Translations under genes and position numbers: made by a program
The notes under the pieces: model-generated
Database searches by the model: none
Told to the model about the DNA's origin: nothing
What the model saw: the letters and a program-made list of their open reading frames with translations, nothing else
Shown here: in pieces, positions 52,843 to 63,558 of the stretch
Layout: each line of letters starts with the position of its first letter
Position numbering within the stretch: position 1 is the first letter of the stretch
Assembly (NCBI RefSeq): GCF_028751195.1
Contig: NZ_CP066784.1
Location: 4,216,001 to 4,280,000 of the forward strand
Direction of reading: 5' to 3'
From: Alicyclobacillus sp. ALC3
GTDB lineage: Bacteria > Bacillota > Bacilli > Alicyclobacillales > Alicyclobacillaceae
Length of the DNA: 64,000 nt

Positions 52843-53012
52843 GGAGGGATGGATTCGGGGGCTTTGTCCGATGGTTCCATCCATAGTTTGACTGAGCAAG
52901 GTCCGGTGCAGTTCGGTGAGAGAACGACCTGGGGACCGAATCGGATCGCAAAAAGCGTACGAGACAATGAAACTTTCGCATTCGTTGCACGAAACTGAAA
53001 CAGAGAGGGAAG

Positions 53013-53570
53013 ATGAGTTTGGCGATTACGTTCGTGCTTGGCGGCGCGCGTAGCGGCAAGAGTGCCTTTGCCGAGCACTTCGCGTCGAAAGTCTCGAAAA
53101 GCTCCGTTGGTGAACCACGTTCCGTCGTCTACCTGGCTACTGCAAAGGTACTCGATGATGAAATGAAAGAACGCATTGCTATCCATCAGGCCGACCGGCC
53201 CCGCGATTGGACGACCATCGAAGAGGCGCTAGACCCGCAAAACATATTGCAAAAACTGAGCCAACGGCCGGTGCCGCCCGTTATTCTGATCGATTGTCTG
53301 TCCCTGTTATTGAGTAACTGGATGTTTGCACATTGTGACGTTCAGGCTCAAATCGAGTCGTTTCTTGCAGCGTCACTAGAATACCCTGCGCCGCTTATTG
53401 TCGTCAGCAATGAGGTGGGGTCTGGTATTGTCCCGGCCGATGCTCTGACGCGAAAGTATCGGGACTGGCTGGGGTGGTTCAATCAGTCTGTGGCCAGAGT
53501 AGCAAAGTCTGTTTTGCTCGTGGTGGCCGGGGTTCCAGTCGACTTGCGAAAGCTGGAAGCCAAGTGGTGA
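53013..53570 (+). CDS. cobU: Adenosylcobinamide kinase / GTP:adenosylcobinamide-phosphate guanylyltransferase
   Basis: A 185-residue CobU. Walker A is VLGGARSGKSAFAEHF, with YLATAKVLDDEMKERI, HQADRPRDWTTIEE, LIDCLSLLLSNWM (Walker B) and VVSNEVGSGIVPADALTRKYRDWLG (split here only as motif). It phosphorylates and then guanylates adenosylcobinamide. ATG 53013 has AGAGAGGGAAG upstream. Its stop overlaps cbiB. Confidence 0.94.
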   Translation: MSLAITFVLGGARSGKSAFAEHFASKVSKSSVGEPRSVVYLATAKVLDDEMKERIAIHQADRPRDWTTIEEALDPQNILQKLSQRPVPPVILIDCLSLLLSNWMFAHCDVQAQIESFLAASLEYPAPLIVVSNEVGSGIVPADALTRKYRDWLGWFNQSVARVAKSVLLVVAGVPVDLRKLEAKW

Positions 53571-54550
53571 GCCACGTCGTGGTCGTCATCCTGGCCCTGG
53601 TCGTCGATACAGCAGTTGGCGACCCACAGTGGCTCCCGCATCCAGTCATCTTCATGGGCCGCTGGACTTCCTTCTGGGAGAAGAAGTGGAACCGCCCGCC
53701 GTATCAGGAACGTTCAAGCCGCCGCCTGTTCCTGGGTCTTGCCTTGGCTGCATCTACGGTCGGGTTGTCCTGGTTGATTCCGTTCGCACTGTTGCTGTGG
53801 TTCTATCACTGGCTGCCGGTCATCGCAGTCCTTCTGAATATCTGGTTCATCTCGACCACGATTGCGTGGAAGAGTCTTATGGACGCTGGTCGTACCGTTC
53901 ATACAGCTTTAACCAAGCAAGGGCTTCTCGCGGCCCGACGGGAGGTGGGTAAGATTGTGGGTCGGGATACCGACCACCTGAATGACGTAGAAGTGGTACG
54001 GGCGACGGTAGAGACCTTGGCTGAAAATATCGTCGATGCGATTGTCTCTCCCGTTCTCTTTGGGCTCATCGGTGGTGCACCGCTTGCGATGGCTTATCGC
54101 GCTGTGAATACACTGGATTCGATGGTTGGCTACAAAAATGAACGCTATCAGTTTTTTGGCCGAGTTTCAGCAAGACTGGACGATGTTGTCAACTACCTGC
54201 CAGCCAGGCTGACGGTGCTCTTACTATTTGCTGCAATTGGGCTGGCTCACCTTTCCGTTCGACAGGCTTGGTTGGCCCTCCGCCGCGACGCAAGGCATCA
54301 CCCGAGTCCGAACTCTGGAATTCCGGAAGCCATGGTAGCAGGAGCATTGTCGGTACAACTCGGGGGTACGAATGTGTATCACGGGGTGGCATCGCAACGA
54401 GCAACCATGGGTGAAGCTCGACGCCCGCTCGTTTTGAACGATATTTTGCTGGCACTCCGGCTGGTGAACCTTGTGTCGTTATCCATGTTGGTCATTTTGT
54501 GTGTGATGGCGGGAGGACTGGTTCTGTGGCAGGATGGATTCAGGTTGTAA
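53567..54550 (+). CDS. cbiB: Adenosylcobinamide-phosphate synthase
   Basis: About 327 residues, membrane protein: LALVVDTAVGDPQWLPHPVIFMGR at the N-terminus, VRATVETLAENIVDAIVSPVLF, AVNTLDSMVGYKNERYQFFG and HPSPNSGIPEAMVAGAL, all characteristic of CbiB/CobD. It joins (R)-1-aminopropan-2-ol phosphate to cobyric acid. I took GTG 53567, which overlaps the cobU stop. Confidence 0.93.
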   Translation: MSHVVVVILALVVDTAVGDPQWLPHPVIFMGRWTSFWEKKWNRPPYQERSSRRLFLGLALAASTVGLSWLIPFALLLWFYHWLPVIAVLLNIWFISTTIAWKSLMDAGRTVHTALTKQGLLAARREVGKIVGRDTDHLNDVEVVRATVETLAENIVDAIVSPVLFGLIGGAPLAMAYRAVNTLDSMVGYKNERYQFFGRVSARLDDVVNYLPARLTVLLLFAAIGLAHLSVRQAWLALRRDARHHPSPNSGIPEAMVAGALSVQLGGTNVYHGVASQRATMGEARRPLVLNDILLALRLVNLVSLSMLVILCVMAGGLVLWQDGFRL

Positions 54551-55317
54551 ACGACAGGATTACAGCCGTGCTGAGGCAAGCGCTTCTCGCGGCACAGTTT
54601 TTAACCACCTTTCCACTCCCAAATCTTTCGTACGTCTCTGAAGCGGAGATTCGTCTCAGCAGCATGTTCTTTCCGTTGGTTGGAGTCGTCCTTGGCATCA
54701 TCTTATGGGCAATGGAGTTTCTTTTGCGCCTGGTGTTCCCCAACCTCGTCAGCACCAGTATTGCACTCACCCTCTATACCCTCCTGACGGGTGCATTGCA
54801 TTTGGATGGGCTAATGGATACGGCGGACGCGCTTGGCAGTCGAAAGCCTCGAGAACGTGCGCTTGAGATTATGAAGGACAGTCGCGTCGGTGCCATGGGA
54901 GTCGTGGCGGCCGTCATCGTTTACAGTGGGAAACTGGCCGTCTTAAGTGCGCTTCCCGTGAGCGCCGTCGGAGTCATTGTCATTCCTCCTGTACTCTCGC
55001 GGTTCACGATGGTGCTGGCGATGAGGCTGTCACCGTCTGCGCGAGGAAAGGAAGGATTAGCGGGTCTGTTTGCGCAAAGAATCCCGCGCTCGGCCCTATG
55101 GACAGCAGCCATGGTCTCGATTATTTTTTCGCTCGCCTGGAGCCCTGTTTGGCTAGGAGTTGTGATGTGGGTGGGGAGTGTTCTGGTGGCCATTCTCACA
55201 ACGATCTTTTTCAGTCGGCGGTTCGGAGGCATGACCGGGGATACTTATGGGGCGTTGAACGAGATTATGGAGTGGTTCGGGTGGATACTGGGATTCGGGC
55301 TATTCCTGCATCCATGA
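54526..55317 (+). CDS. cobS: Adenosylcobinamide-GDP ribazoletransferase
   Basis: About 263 residues, polytopic: LLAAQFLTTFPLP, SSMFFPLVGVVLGIIL, GALHLDGLMDTADALG (the CobS signature with the acidic residues), MKDSRVGAMGVVA and RRFGGMTGDTYGALNEI. It joins alpha-ribazole (phosphate) to adenosylcobinamide-GDP. GTG 54526, behind GGGAGGAC, starts inside the cbiB end. Confidence 0.93.
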   Translation: MAGWIQVVNDRITAVLRQALLAAQFLTTFPLPNLSYVSEAEIRLSSMFFPLVGVVLGIILWAMEFLLRLVFPNLVSTSIALTLYTLLTGALHLDGLMDTADALGSRKPRERALEIMKDSRVGAMGVVAAVIVYSGKLAVLSALPVSAVGVIVIPPVLSRFTMVLAMRLSPSARGKEGLAGLFAQRIPRSALWTAAMVSIIFSLAWSPVWLGVVMWVGSVLVAILTTIFFSRRFGGMTGDTYGALNEIMEWFGWILGFGLFLHP

Positions 55318-55333
55318 AACGGGGGATCTCATC

Positions 55334-56515
55334 GTGGAGGACTTGCACCCAACGGGGACGAGAAATAAAAGAAATTCATCGGCTCCTGATTCACACAGGT
55401 TCGATCACGGAGGGCAGGTTCACCGCTACGCCGCCTTACATGGGAGGAATTGGAATGACGTGATTGATTTTAGTGCCAATATTAACCCGCTCGGCCCACC
55501 TGTTTCTGTGATGAACGCTCTACAAGGCAGCTTGGCCTTGATTCGTCACTACCCAGACCCGAATCATACCGAGGTAAGGGAAGTTTTGGCACAGCACTTT
55601 GGGGTCCATCCTTCACAGGTTTTATGCGGCAACGGCGCGAGTGAGGTGATTGACCTTCTCTTGCAGTCCTTGAAACCGACACGGGTCGTGGTTCTCGAAC
55701 CGGCGTTTTCGGAGTACCGGAGAGCGGCAGAGCGCCACGGCATACAGGTTCTCTCCATGTCTCTCCTTGGTCCGTGGAATTCGTCCGCTCCATCGTTCCA
55801 ACTCCCGCTTGATGAGTTGGAACTCGTTTTGCACAGTGGTGACCTTGTCTTCCTGAATAATCCACACAACCCGACCGGTACCTGTGTGAAAGCCCGCGAT
55901 TGGATAACCCAAGCACATGCGTGGCAGGAGCGGGGAGTCCAAGTGGTTGTCGATGAGTCGTTTCTGGACTTCGTGCCCGATGAGACCGACTATACAGTGA
56001 TTCCTCACGCGGTGCAGTCTGAATCCTTATTCATCATTCGTTCGGCAACCAAGTTCTACGCCTTGCCCGGATTACGCTTTGGTTTTGCAATTGGCTCTTC
56101 TTCGCATTTTCATCGGATTGAACGCCTTCGTGATGGTTGGAGTGTCAATCAACTCGCTCAGATTGCCGCTGCAGAGGCTTACAAGGACAACGGGTTCCAA
56201 AAAGATACCTGGGGGTGGCTACATGCGGAGCAGGAGCACGTACGGCGACTCTGGACGAAAGTCCCAGCCGGACGCCCTGCGGTCGCAACGGTTACGTTGC
56301 ATATGGGACAGGTAAACTTTTTCTTACTTCAATTTCATCATCCTGAAATAGGGCATCTTGTCGAACAACACCTGCAGGGTCGAGGCATGTTGATTCGCCA
56401 TTGTGCCAGCTTTGTCGGTCTGGAGTCAGGGTTTTATCGGCTTGCCATCCGTACGGCAGCCGAAAATCTCGTTCTGCATCAGGCCGTCATGTCCTACTTC
56501 GAGACACTCAAGTGA
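55334..56515 (+). CDS. cobD: L-threonine-O-3-phosphate decarboxylase, PLP-dependent
   Basis: A 393-residue aminotransferase-fold enzyme: DFSANINPLGPP, CGNGASEVIDLLLQ, FLNNPHNPTGTCV and the PLP lysine in SATKFYALPGLRFGF, with RLAIRTAAEN near the end. It makes (R)-1-aminopropan-2-ol phosphate for CbiB. The N-terminus is longer than usual; GTG 55334 follows GGGGGAT and TTG 55343 is possible. It converges with the following phosphatase, the ends overlapping by 22 bases. Confidence 0.9.
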   Translation: MEDLHPTGTRNKRNSSAPDSHRFDHGGQVHRYAALHGRNWNDVIDFSANINPLGPPVSVMNALQGSLALIRHYPDPNHTEVREVLAQHFGVHPSQVLCGNGASEVIDLLLQSLKPTRVVVLEPAFSEYRRAAERHGIQVLSMSLLGPWNSSAPSFQLPLDELELVLHSGDLVFLNNPHNPTGTCVKARDWITQAHAWQERGVQVVVDESFLDFVPDETDYTVIPHAVQSESLFIIRSATKFYALPGLRFGFAIGSSSHFHRIERLRDGWSVNQLAQIAAAEAYKDNGFQKDTWGWLHAEQEHVRRLWTKVPAGRPAVATVTLHMGQVNFFLLQFHHPEIGHLVEQHLQGRGMLIRHCASFVGLESGFYRLAIRTAAENLVLHQAVMSYFETLK

Positions 56516-57123
56516 CCAGTTTCGTTCAAGCTTAACAATCTGAATTGCACATGTAGCGACCCTGCGAGGACGGTAGTAATGGCAGCGTGTTGAGGTTGGT
56601 AGTCCCGAAACCTGCCAAGCGGTACCTTGTGCAGGAAGCTCAGCCACAACCCAATTACGGCGCCGTGTGTGACCACACAGATATGACCGTCCGGGTGCTG
56701 AAGCACAATTTTCCAAAGGGCCCGGTTAAACCGTTTGACGGCCGTGGAACGCCATTCTCCACCAGGGAACGCGAAATCGTCTGTAGAGGAATCCAAGGCC
56801 TTATCCATAATCGATTGAAATTGCTCGTAGGCTTGAAAAGAAGAGGCGCCTTCAAATTCACCTAGGTGCAGCTCTTTCAATTCGTCCTGCAGTTGAATGG
56901 ATGGAAAGTGCTTGTTTTCCGTTGCAATGAGAGTCGCAGTTTCCCTTGCCCTTACCAAAGGACTCGTATAAATGGCTTCAAATTTCACCGATTTGAGCCG
57001 CTGGGCTAGGGCTCTTGCCTGTTCCATGCCCGTCGTACCCAGTGAAACGTCGGTCATACCAATCATCTGATAGCGCAGGTTTTCGTCCGTCGCTGCGTGC
57101 CGAATCAACCATACAAGGGCCAT
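56494..57123 (-). CDS. Histidine phosphatase, probable alpha-ribazole phosphatase, copy 2
   Basis: A 209-residue phosphoglycerate-mutase-fold protein: LIRHAATDENLRYQMIG (catalytic His, Ala replacing the common Gly), YTSPLVRARETATLI, HLGEFEGAS and VTHGAVIGLWLSFL. The end appears intact (SLNETGHLS). Placed against cobD on the opposite strand. With copy 1 apparently altered at its end, this may be the working CobC of the cluster. Confidence 0.8.
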   Translation of the reverse strand: MALVWLIRHAATDENLRYQMIGMTDVSLGTTGMEQARALAQRLKSVKFEAIYTSPLVRARETATLIATENKHFPSIQLQDELKELHLGEFEGASSFQAYEQFQSIMDKALDSSTDDFAFPGGEWRSTAVKRFNRALWKIVLQHPDGHICVVTHGAVIGLWLSFLHKVPLGRFRDYQPQHAAITTVLAGSLHVQFRLLSLNETGHLSVSK

Positions 57124-57171
57124 GTACGCTACTCACGCCTTTCATGGCAGCAAATGTGAACCATGACAAAT

Positions 57172-57211
57172 CAGAAAACAGAGGCGGTCAGGGATAGCCC
57201 CTGACCGCCTC
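57172..57211 (-). terminator. thiC terminator
   Basis: A perfect 13-base-pair stem (GAGGCGGTCAGGG with its complement) around a five-base loop, followed on the minus strand by TGTTTTCTG, just after the thiC stop. On the plus strand it could also stop read-through toward thiC. Confidence 0.85.
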
Positions 57212-57221
57212 GCAGGAGTAC

Positions 57222-59822
<2,601 letters not shown>

Positions 59823-60044
59823 TCATAATTTAGGAATGCGCACTTGTTGCTTTGCCCCCAATTTTTTAAGAAACATTTCGGTTGGACACCATCCGGTTAA
59901 GTAAGACACAATCAGCATGGTAGCGGGCAACCCACCGATGAGAACCAAATACTTATTGACCAATAAACCTAATAAAATGGATATCCAGAAAAAAAGCCCC
60001 GCCAATAAACGGATGGTAGATCCCTTTCCGCTGCATACGTACAT
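59823..60044 (-). CDS. DUF2892-type small inner-membrane protein
   Basis: About 73 residues with two hydrophobic segments (LLAGLFFWISILLGLL and LVLIGGLPATMLIVSYLTGWCPTE) in the YgaP/DUF2892 pattern, including the typical GWCPTEMFLKKLG end. I chose ATG 60044 behind AAAGGAG. Such proteins often accompany rhodaneses and sulfur-related ArsR regulators, like those at 21.8-22.8 kb. Function is unknown. Confidence 0.7.
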   Translation of the reverse strand: MYVCSGKGSTIRLLAGLFFWISILLGLLVNKYLVLIGGLPATMLIVSYLTGWCPTEMFLKKLGAKQQVRIPKL

Positions 60045-60135
60045 CCAATTTTCTCCTTTCAGCCACAAATTTATCCCGGATTTCGACGATTGTGTCCTCG
60101 TGCACCGACCTGAATAATTGAAAAGGCGCTCCCCG

Positions 60136-61549
60136 TAAGGCTAAGATGAGTTTGACTAGAACCACATCGTTTGCCAGAAAGGAGCACCTTTTGGGTGAAA
60201 CAATCTAATCATACACGAAGTCAGTTCGCTCGGAAAAGCTCTACAATACATACTCGCTACGATCTGAATGCCGCCACCTCCTTTGGCGGTGCAACTGGTC
60301 TCATAGATTTCGTTTTGGGAACGGGGATTGACAGGGAATTTTGGGTACATGAATTACGCAAGGGCAGAAACACCCAGTTCCACATGGATGACATGGCTCT
60401 GACCATCATACTTGGTTCCTTGCTGGGTCAGGAACGGATTTTCCACTTTGAGGACATCGAACAAGATCCCCTGTTGAAGCTGAAGTTGAATCTACCGAAG
60501 CTACCCGATACGACACTGCTGTATAAGGACCTGAAACGGCTCGGTTCCGACACTGGCATCAAAGCGATACGTTCGGCGCATAGACAAATCTTAAAGTCAC
60601 TTCTCCCCAAAGGACAAGGCATCGTGGTCGATATCGACTCCTCTGTAGAGACGGTTTATGGTGCGCAGCAACAGTCCGCTGTTGGATATAATCCACACCA
60701 TCACGGACGAGCGAGTTTCCATCCCTTGCTAGCGTTTGATTCACTCACTGGTTGTTGTCTCTATGATGAGTTGCGCTCTGGTGACGCCCATACATCAGAT
60801 GGATTTGCGGATTTCTACCAGGCGATGAAAGACCAGTTGCCGGATGGCGTCGACATTCGTGCTGTCCGCATGGATAAAGGGTTTACCGGAGAAAAAGTGT
60901 TTCAGACATTGGAGCAAGACCAGCGGGATTACGTCATCAAACTGAAGTGGACCAAGCGACTCGCACAGTTGGCGCAAGCGCCAAATCTCCTCTGGCACTG
61001 CATCACAGAGAGTGACCGGGAACATTGTGACGTGACTTCCATCATGTATCAGGCAACCTCCTGGGACAAGCCTCGTCGGGTCGTGATTGTGCGTCGCTTA
61101 GACATTGACCCCCAGGAGTGCCTGTGTGCGGATTGGCTCTGGGAATACGAGGCGATTGCCACAACGTTTGACTGGAGTGGCGAGGATGTATGGCACTTCT
61201 ATAACTTTCGTGGTAACGCTGAGAATCACATCAAGGAAGCCAAATATGGATTCGCCATTGACCAATTCTCCAGCCAAAATTTCGACGCCAACAAAGCGCT
61301 ACAAGGTCTAAAGCTACTTGCGTATAATCTACTCCTGCTGTACAAGCACGTCGCGCTTCAACCAGGTGTGCGGCAGTGGACCGCCGGACGGCTCAGACGA
61401 AGACTATTCCATCTACCTGGGATTCTGGTACGTCATGCACGCCAGTGGAGCATTCGTCTTCCCGTGTATGCAAAGCATCGGTCGTTGCTCATGCTTCATG
61501 CCGCCACGTAGACTTTTCTTCCAACTGAAAAAGTGGAGTTCATAGCCTG
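60136..61549 (+). mobile_element. IS1380-family insertion sequence (approximate bounds)
   Basis: One transposase gene with short flanks. Near the left end CCGTAAGGCTAAG and near the right end TAGCCTGGC share an inverted AGGCTA core, so I place the ends there. No target duplication was confirmed. Its right flank is a relic of an IS91-type transposase, so one element seems to have landed in or beside another. Confidence 0.5.
60195..61511 (+). CDS. IS1380-family transposase
   Basis: About 438 residues of a DDE transposase: IDFVLGTGIDREFW at the N-terminus, VVDIDSSVETVYG (first Asp), GYNPHHHGRASFHPLLAFD (the family hallmark), VRMDKGFTGEKVF (second Asp) and YNFRGNAENHIKEAKYGF with the catalytic Glu. 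GTG 60195 is the first sensible start. No frame break is seen, so it may be functional. Confidence 0.85.
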   Translation: MKQSNHTRSQFARKSSTIHTRYDLNAATSFGGATGLIDFVLGTGIDREFWVHELRKGRNTQFHMDDMALTIILGSLLGQERIFHFEDIEQDPLLKLKLNLPKLPDTTLLYKDLKRLGSDTGIKAIRSAHRQILKSLLPKGQGIVVDIDSSVETVYGAQQQSAVGYNPHHHGRASFHPLLAFDSLTGCCLYDELRSGDAHTSDGFADFYQAMKDQLPDGVDIRAVRMDKGFTGEKVFQTLEQDQRDYVIKLKWTKRLAQLAQAPNLLWHCITESDREHCDVTSIMYQATSWDKPRRVVIVRRLDIDPQECLCADWLWEYEAIATTFDWSGEDVWHFYNFRGNAENHIKEAKYGFAIDQFSSQNFDANKALQGLKLLAYNLLLLYKHVALQPGVRQWTAGRLRRRLFHLPGILVRHARQWSIRLPVYAKHRSLLMLHAAT

Positions 61550-61655
61550 GCTTGGGGAGGGGGGAATTGTGTCCATTGCTCTAGTTCCGTACCATGATTT
61601 CGACGTGATCGCTAACAAATCCACCAAATACTTGAAAGCATGCTCCGGTCAATGA
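61548..61655 (+). pseudogene. Remnant of an IS91-type transposase C-terminus
   Basis: A 35-codon open end reads WLGEGGIVSIALVP and stops after CSGQ. GEGGIVSI also occurs at the C-terminus of the IS91 transposase at 30.4 kb. The DNA TTGGGGAGGGGGGAATTGT is shared by both loci. Beyond about 45 bases the two diverge. It is a fragment of a related, older copy. Confidence 0.55.
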
Positions 61656-61684
61656 CCTCAATCACCTAATCGTCGAAATCCGGG

Positions 61685-61713
61685 TTTATTATTTGTGCAG
61701 GTCAAATAATAAA
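61685..61713. repeat. Perfect inverted repeat of 11-base arms
   Basis: TTTATTATTTG and CAAATAATAAA are exact complements separated by seven bases (TGCAGGT). It lies in a gene-free region and is not followed by a T-run. It may be an operator or an element end. Confidence 0.6.
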
Positions 61714-62161
61714 CAAACAAACGTCAATTCATCTCCAGTTACACGCGCAGATTCTTTATGTTTAATCGCCAGCAATTTATTTATAAACGAATGGCGCTAT
61801 GCTCTGCAAGGGATTTTCGCCCCTTCGCGATAACTAGAAATGAGTGGATCCTGTTTTTCAACCCAAGTGAAAATCCGTGTCCGATTTCAACCGATGTTGG
61901 ATATTTCCGAATAGGTTATGAGCCATTATGTGAATCGGAAGTGTGCCTTATTCTTGGGAACTCGGCTAAGCTCGATTTTTCGCCTCGGGGTTTTTAGACA
62001 ACTCTAATGCAGAATCAGTTCAGTCAATGATACCATACTACGAATAATGTTTTCTCTCACACATGGTATTTCATTGCAAGGAAGACAAAAAATGCTTTCT
62101 TGAAACTGAGGGACAATTTAGTTGTTCTATATTATCTCTGTACACCTAGAGACAAACAATT
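61714..62161. other. Gene-free AT-rich stretch
   Basis: About 450 bases with only a 79-codon frame (61758-61997) that lacks a ribosome site and resembles nothing known to me. No RNA gene or terminator is recognised. Confidence 0.35.
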
Positions 62162-62317
62162 TCAACATCTGTTAAAGCCGCTATCTATGTTCCCGAATTT
62201 GTCGTATGTGGCTCTTAGCACATACTGTGCCCCGCATGGATTGCACTTGATGCTAATTTTGAATCTACGGTGGCGTTGAATTGCTTGACCGTCATCATCT
62301 CTATGTTGCGCTTCCAT
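62162..62317 (-). CDS. Small CxxC zinc-ribbon-like protein, probably truncated
   Basis: A 51-residue protein: a charged start (EAQHRDDDGQAIQRHR), then FKISIKCNPCGAQYVLRATYD and SGFNRC-stop. The CxxC plus the TGFxRC-type end resembles a common Firmicutes zinc-ribbon protein whose last motif normally continues as RCxCDN. Here the stop falls just before the final cysteine. ATG 62317 follows AAGGGGAGTG. Confidence 0.45.
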   Translation of the reverse strand: MEAQHRDDDGQAIQRHRRFKISIKCNPCGAQYVLRATYDKFGNIDSGFNRC

Positions 62318-62363
62318 CTCTCTAAACACTCCCCTTAGATCCCCGAAAAGATGTGTACGTAAA

Positions 62364-62591
62364 ATGCAAATAAATTTCGGTCGAGTATCCGGGGTTGCCA
62401 TTACGGTGTTGTTGCTTCAGGTATCGGGACACAATTTGCATTCAAGTCGTGGATTTGCAGAAGCCTCTTCTTTCACATTCATAATGAGTGTAGGGATTGG
62501 ACTTATCGGTACGTTCTTGACGGTATCGCGGCTTCTGATGAAGTCAAGGATACTGGCTGCGGCTCCGAAGTCTAAGAGGCGCTACGATTAA
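62364..62591 (+). pseudogene. MFS transporter C-terminal remnant
   Basis: A 75-codon frame reads GRVSGVAITVLLLQVSGHN and SSFTFIMSVGIGLIGTFLTV, ending in a basic tail. This resembles the last two helices of DHA2-type multidrug transporters. There is no upstream coding sequence for the rest. It is probably a decayed fragment. Confidence 0.4.
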
Positions 62592-62976
62592 TGAATGACC
62601 TGTGATGGGGAGAATCTCATTTCTTGTAGTTGTGTTCTAGAAGTTAAAGGAAAGAAAATGGGCCTAACATGTTTTTTATTACGCGGCGACCTGTGAAAAA
62701 TAATAGGAATATATTATCTTCTCGCGTACGTTGGGTGATCATGGGCAGGGATACCATTATTTTTGGGTCCAACTGACAGACGCAGTACTAAATTTTTTAC
62801 GAACAATCTGGGAAACCCAATGGAGATTCTCTGGGATGACGATTAAATTTTGGTGAGCGATTGGAAAGGCACTGAGTGATAAGGGCGCCGACCGATTGAA
62901 GGAAGCTTTAAAGCTTGATGGCGTTAAATCATGCAAATAAAACTATTGACTTGCCAGGTGTATGACGGTCACGATT
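62592..62976. other. Gene-free stretch
   Basis: About 385 bases with no frame of convincing length or ribosome site on either strand. A GAAGCTTTAAAGCTTG dyad occurs near 62903. Nothing else is recognised. Confidence 0.35.
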
Positions 62977-63114
62977 CTACTCAAATTTCGAATTAGGTTT
63001 TTGGTCTTCTTGGCGTTCTCTATCCTCATGACCGTCCGGGTCTCTCTTGTTTCCACCGAGTATTACTCTGACGGCCGTGACCCATATTGTACCAATTAGC
63101 ATTATGGCAATCAT
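62977..63114 (-). CDS. Small single-pass membrane protein
   Basis: A 45-residue frame: a hydrophobic N-terminus (MIAIMLIGTIWVTAVRVILGG) followed by a strongly charged tail (NKRDPDGHEDRERQEDQK). The ribosome site is weak (GGGTGG directly before ATG). Topology is believable for a small membrane peptide, but the family is unknown. It follows another small membrane gene on the same strand. Confidence 0.35.
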   Translation of the reverse strand: MIAIMLIGTIWVTAVRVILGGNKRDPDGHEDRERQEDQKPNSKFE

Positions 63115-63238
63115 TCCACCCGTTGTCGTGGGTCACGCCCCCTTTCCATGTGTAAACGAATAATAATTTTTGCCTTTTGTCCCGAATGTAAAATTTGAGT
63201 TCTTGGAGGGTTCTATTCGCAAATAAGCGGAAGAGAAT

Positions 63239-63450
63239 CTATTTTTTTCTCCGGAATAAGGTAAGCAAGAGATACTTGAGCACGCATGCCACAAATAAAC
63301 CGTATGTGAGAATTTGCTCGGAATTGCTAAAAAGTCGAAAAAGAATGCCAATAGCAGGCAGGCGTTGGGTATACGCCTTTCAATCAATCCACCGATTGCG
63401 GTGAAGACGAGCCCTATGGTTAGTAACACGGAGGCTATAGCCAGCGACAA
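63239..63450 (-). pseudogene. Small membrane protein, frameshifted
   Basis: From TTG 63450, behind AGAGGTGG, the frame reads LSLAIASVLLTIGLVFTAIGG, LIERRIPNACLLLAFFF. It then becomes unlike a membrane protein. One additional T in the T-run near 63338 switches to LFSNSEQILTYGLFVACVLKYL, LLTLFRRKK-stop, a natural second half with two helices. This is either a true pseudogene or a sequencing error. Confidence 0.4.
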
Positions 63451-63540
63451 GGAACCACCTCTTGCATCAGCAAGTTTGACCGACAAACGAATGTGCAGAA
63501 AAACATTCAGACATGACTGTAGAAATATTCGGGCCAGTTA

Positions 63541-63558
63541 AGGGGGCGCGCGCCCCCT
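63541..63558. repeat. Perfect 18-base GC palindrome
   Basis: AGGGGGCGCGCGCCCCCT is fully self-complementary and stands alone in AT-rich DNA. There is no T-run, so it is not a standard terminator. It could be an element end, a replication or recombination site, or a protein-binding dyad. Confidence 0.6.
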
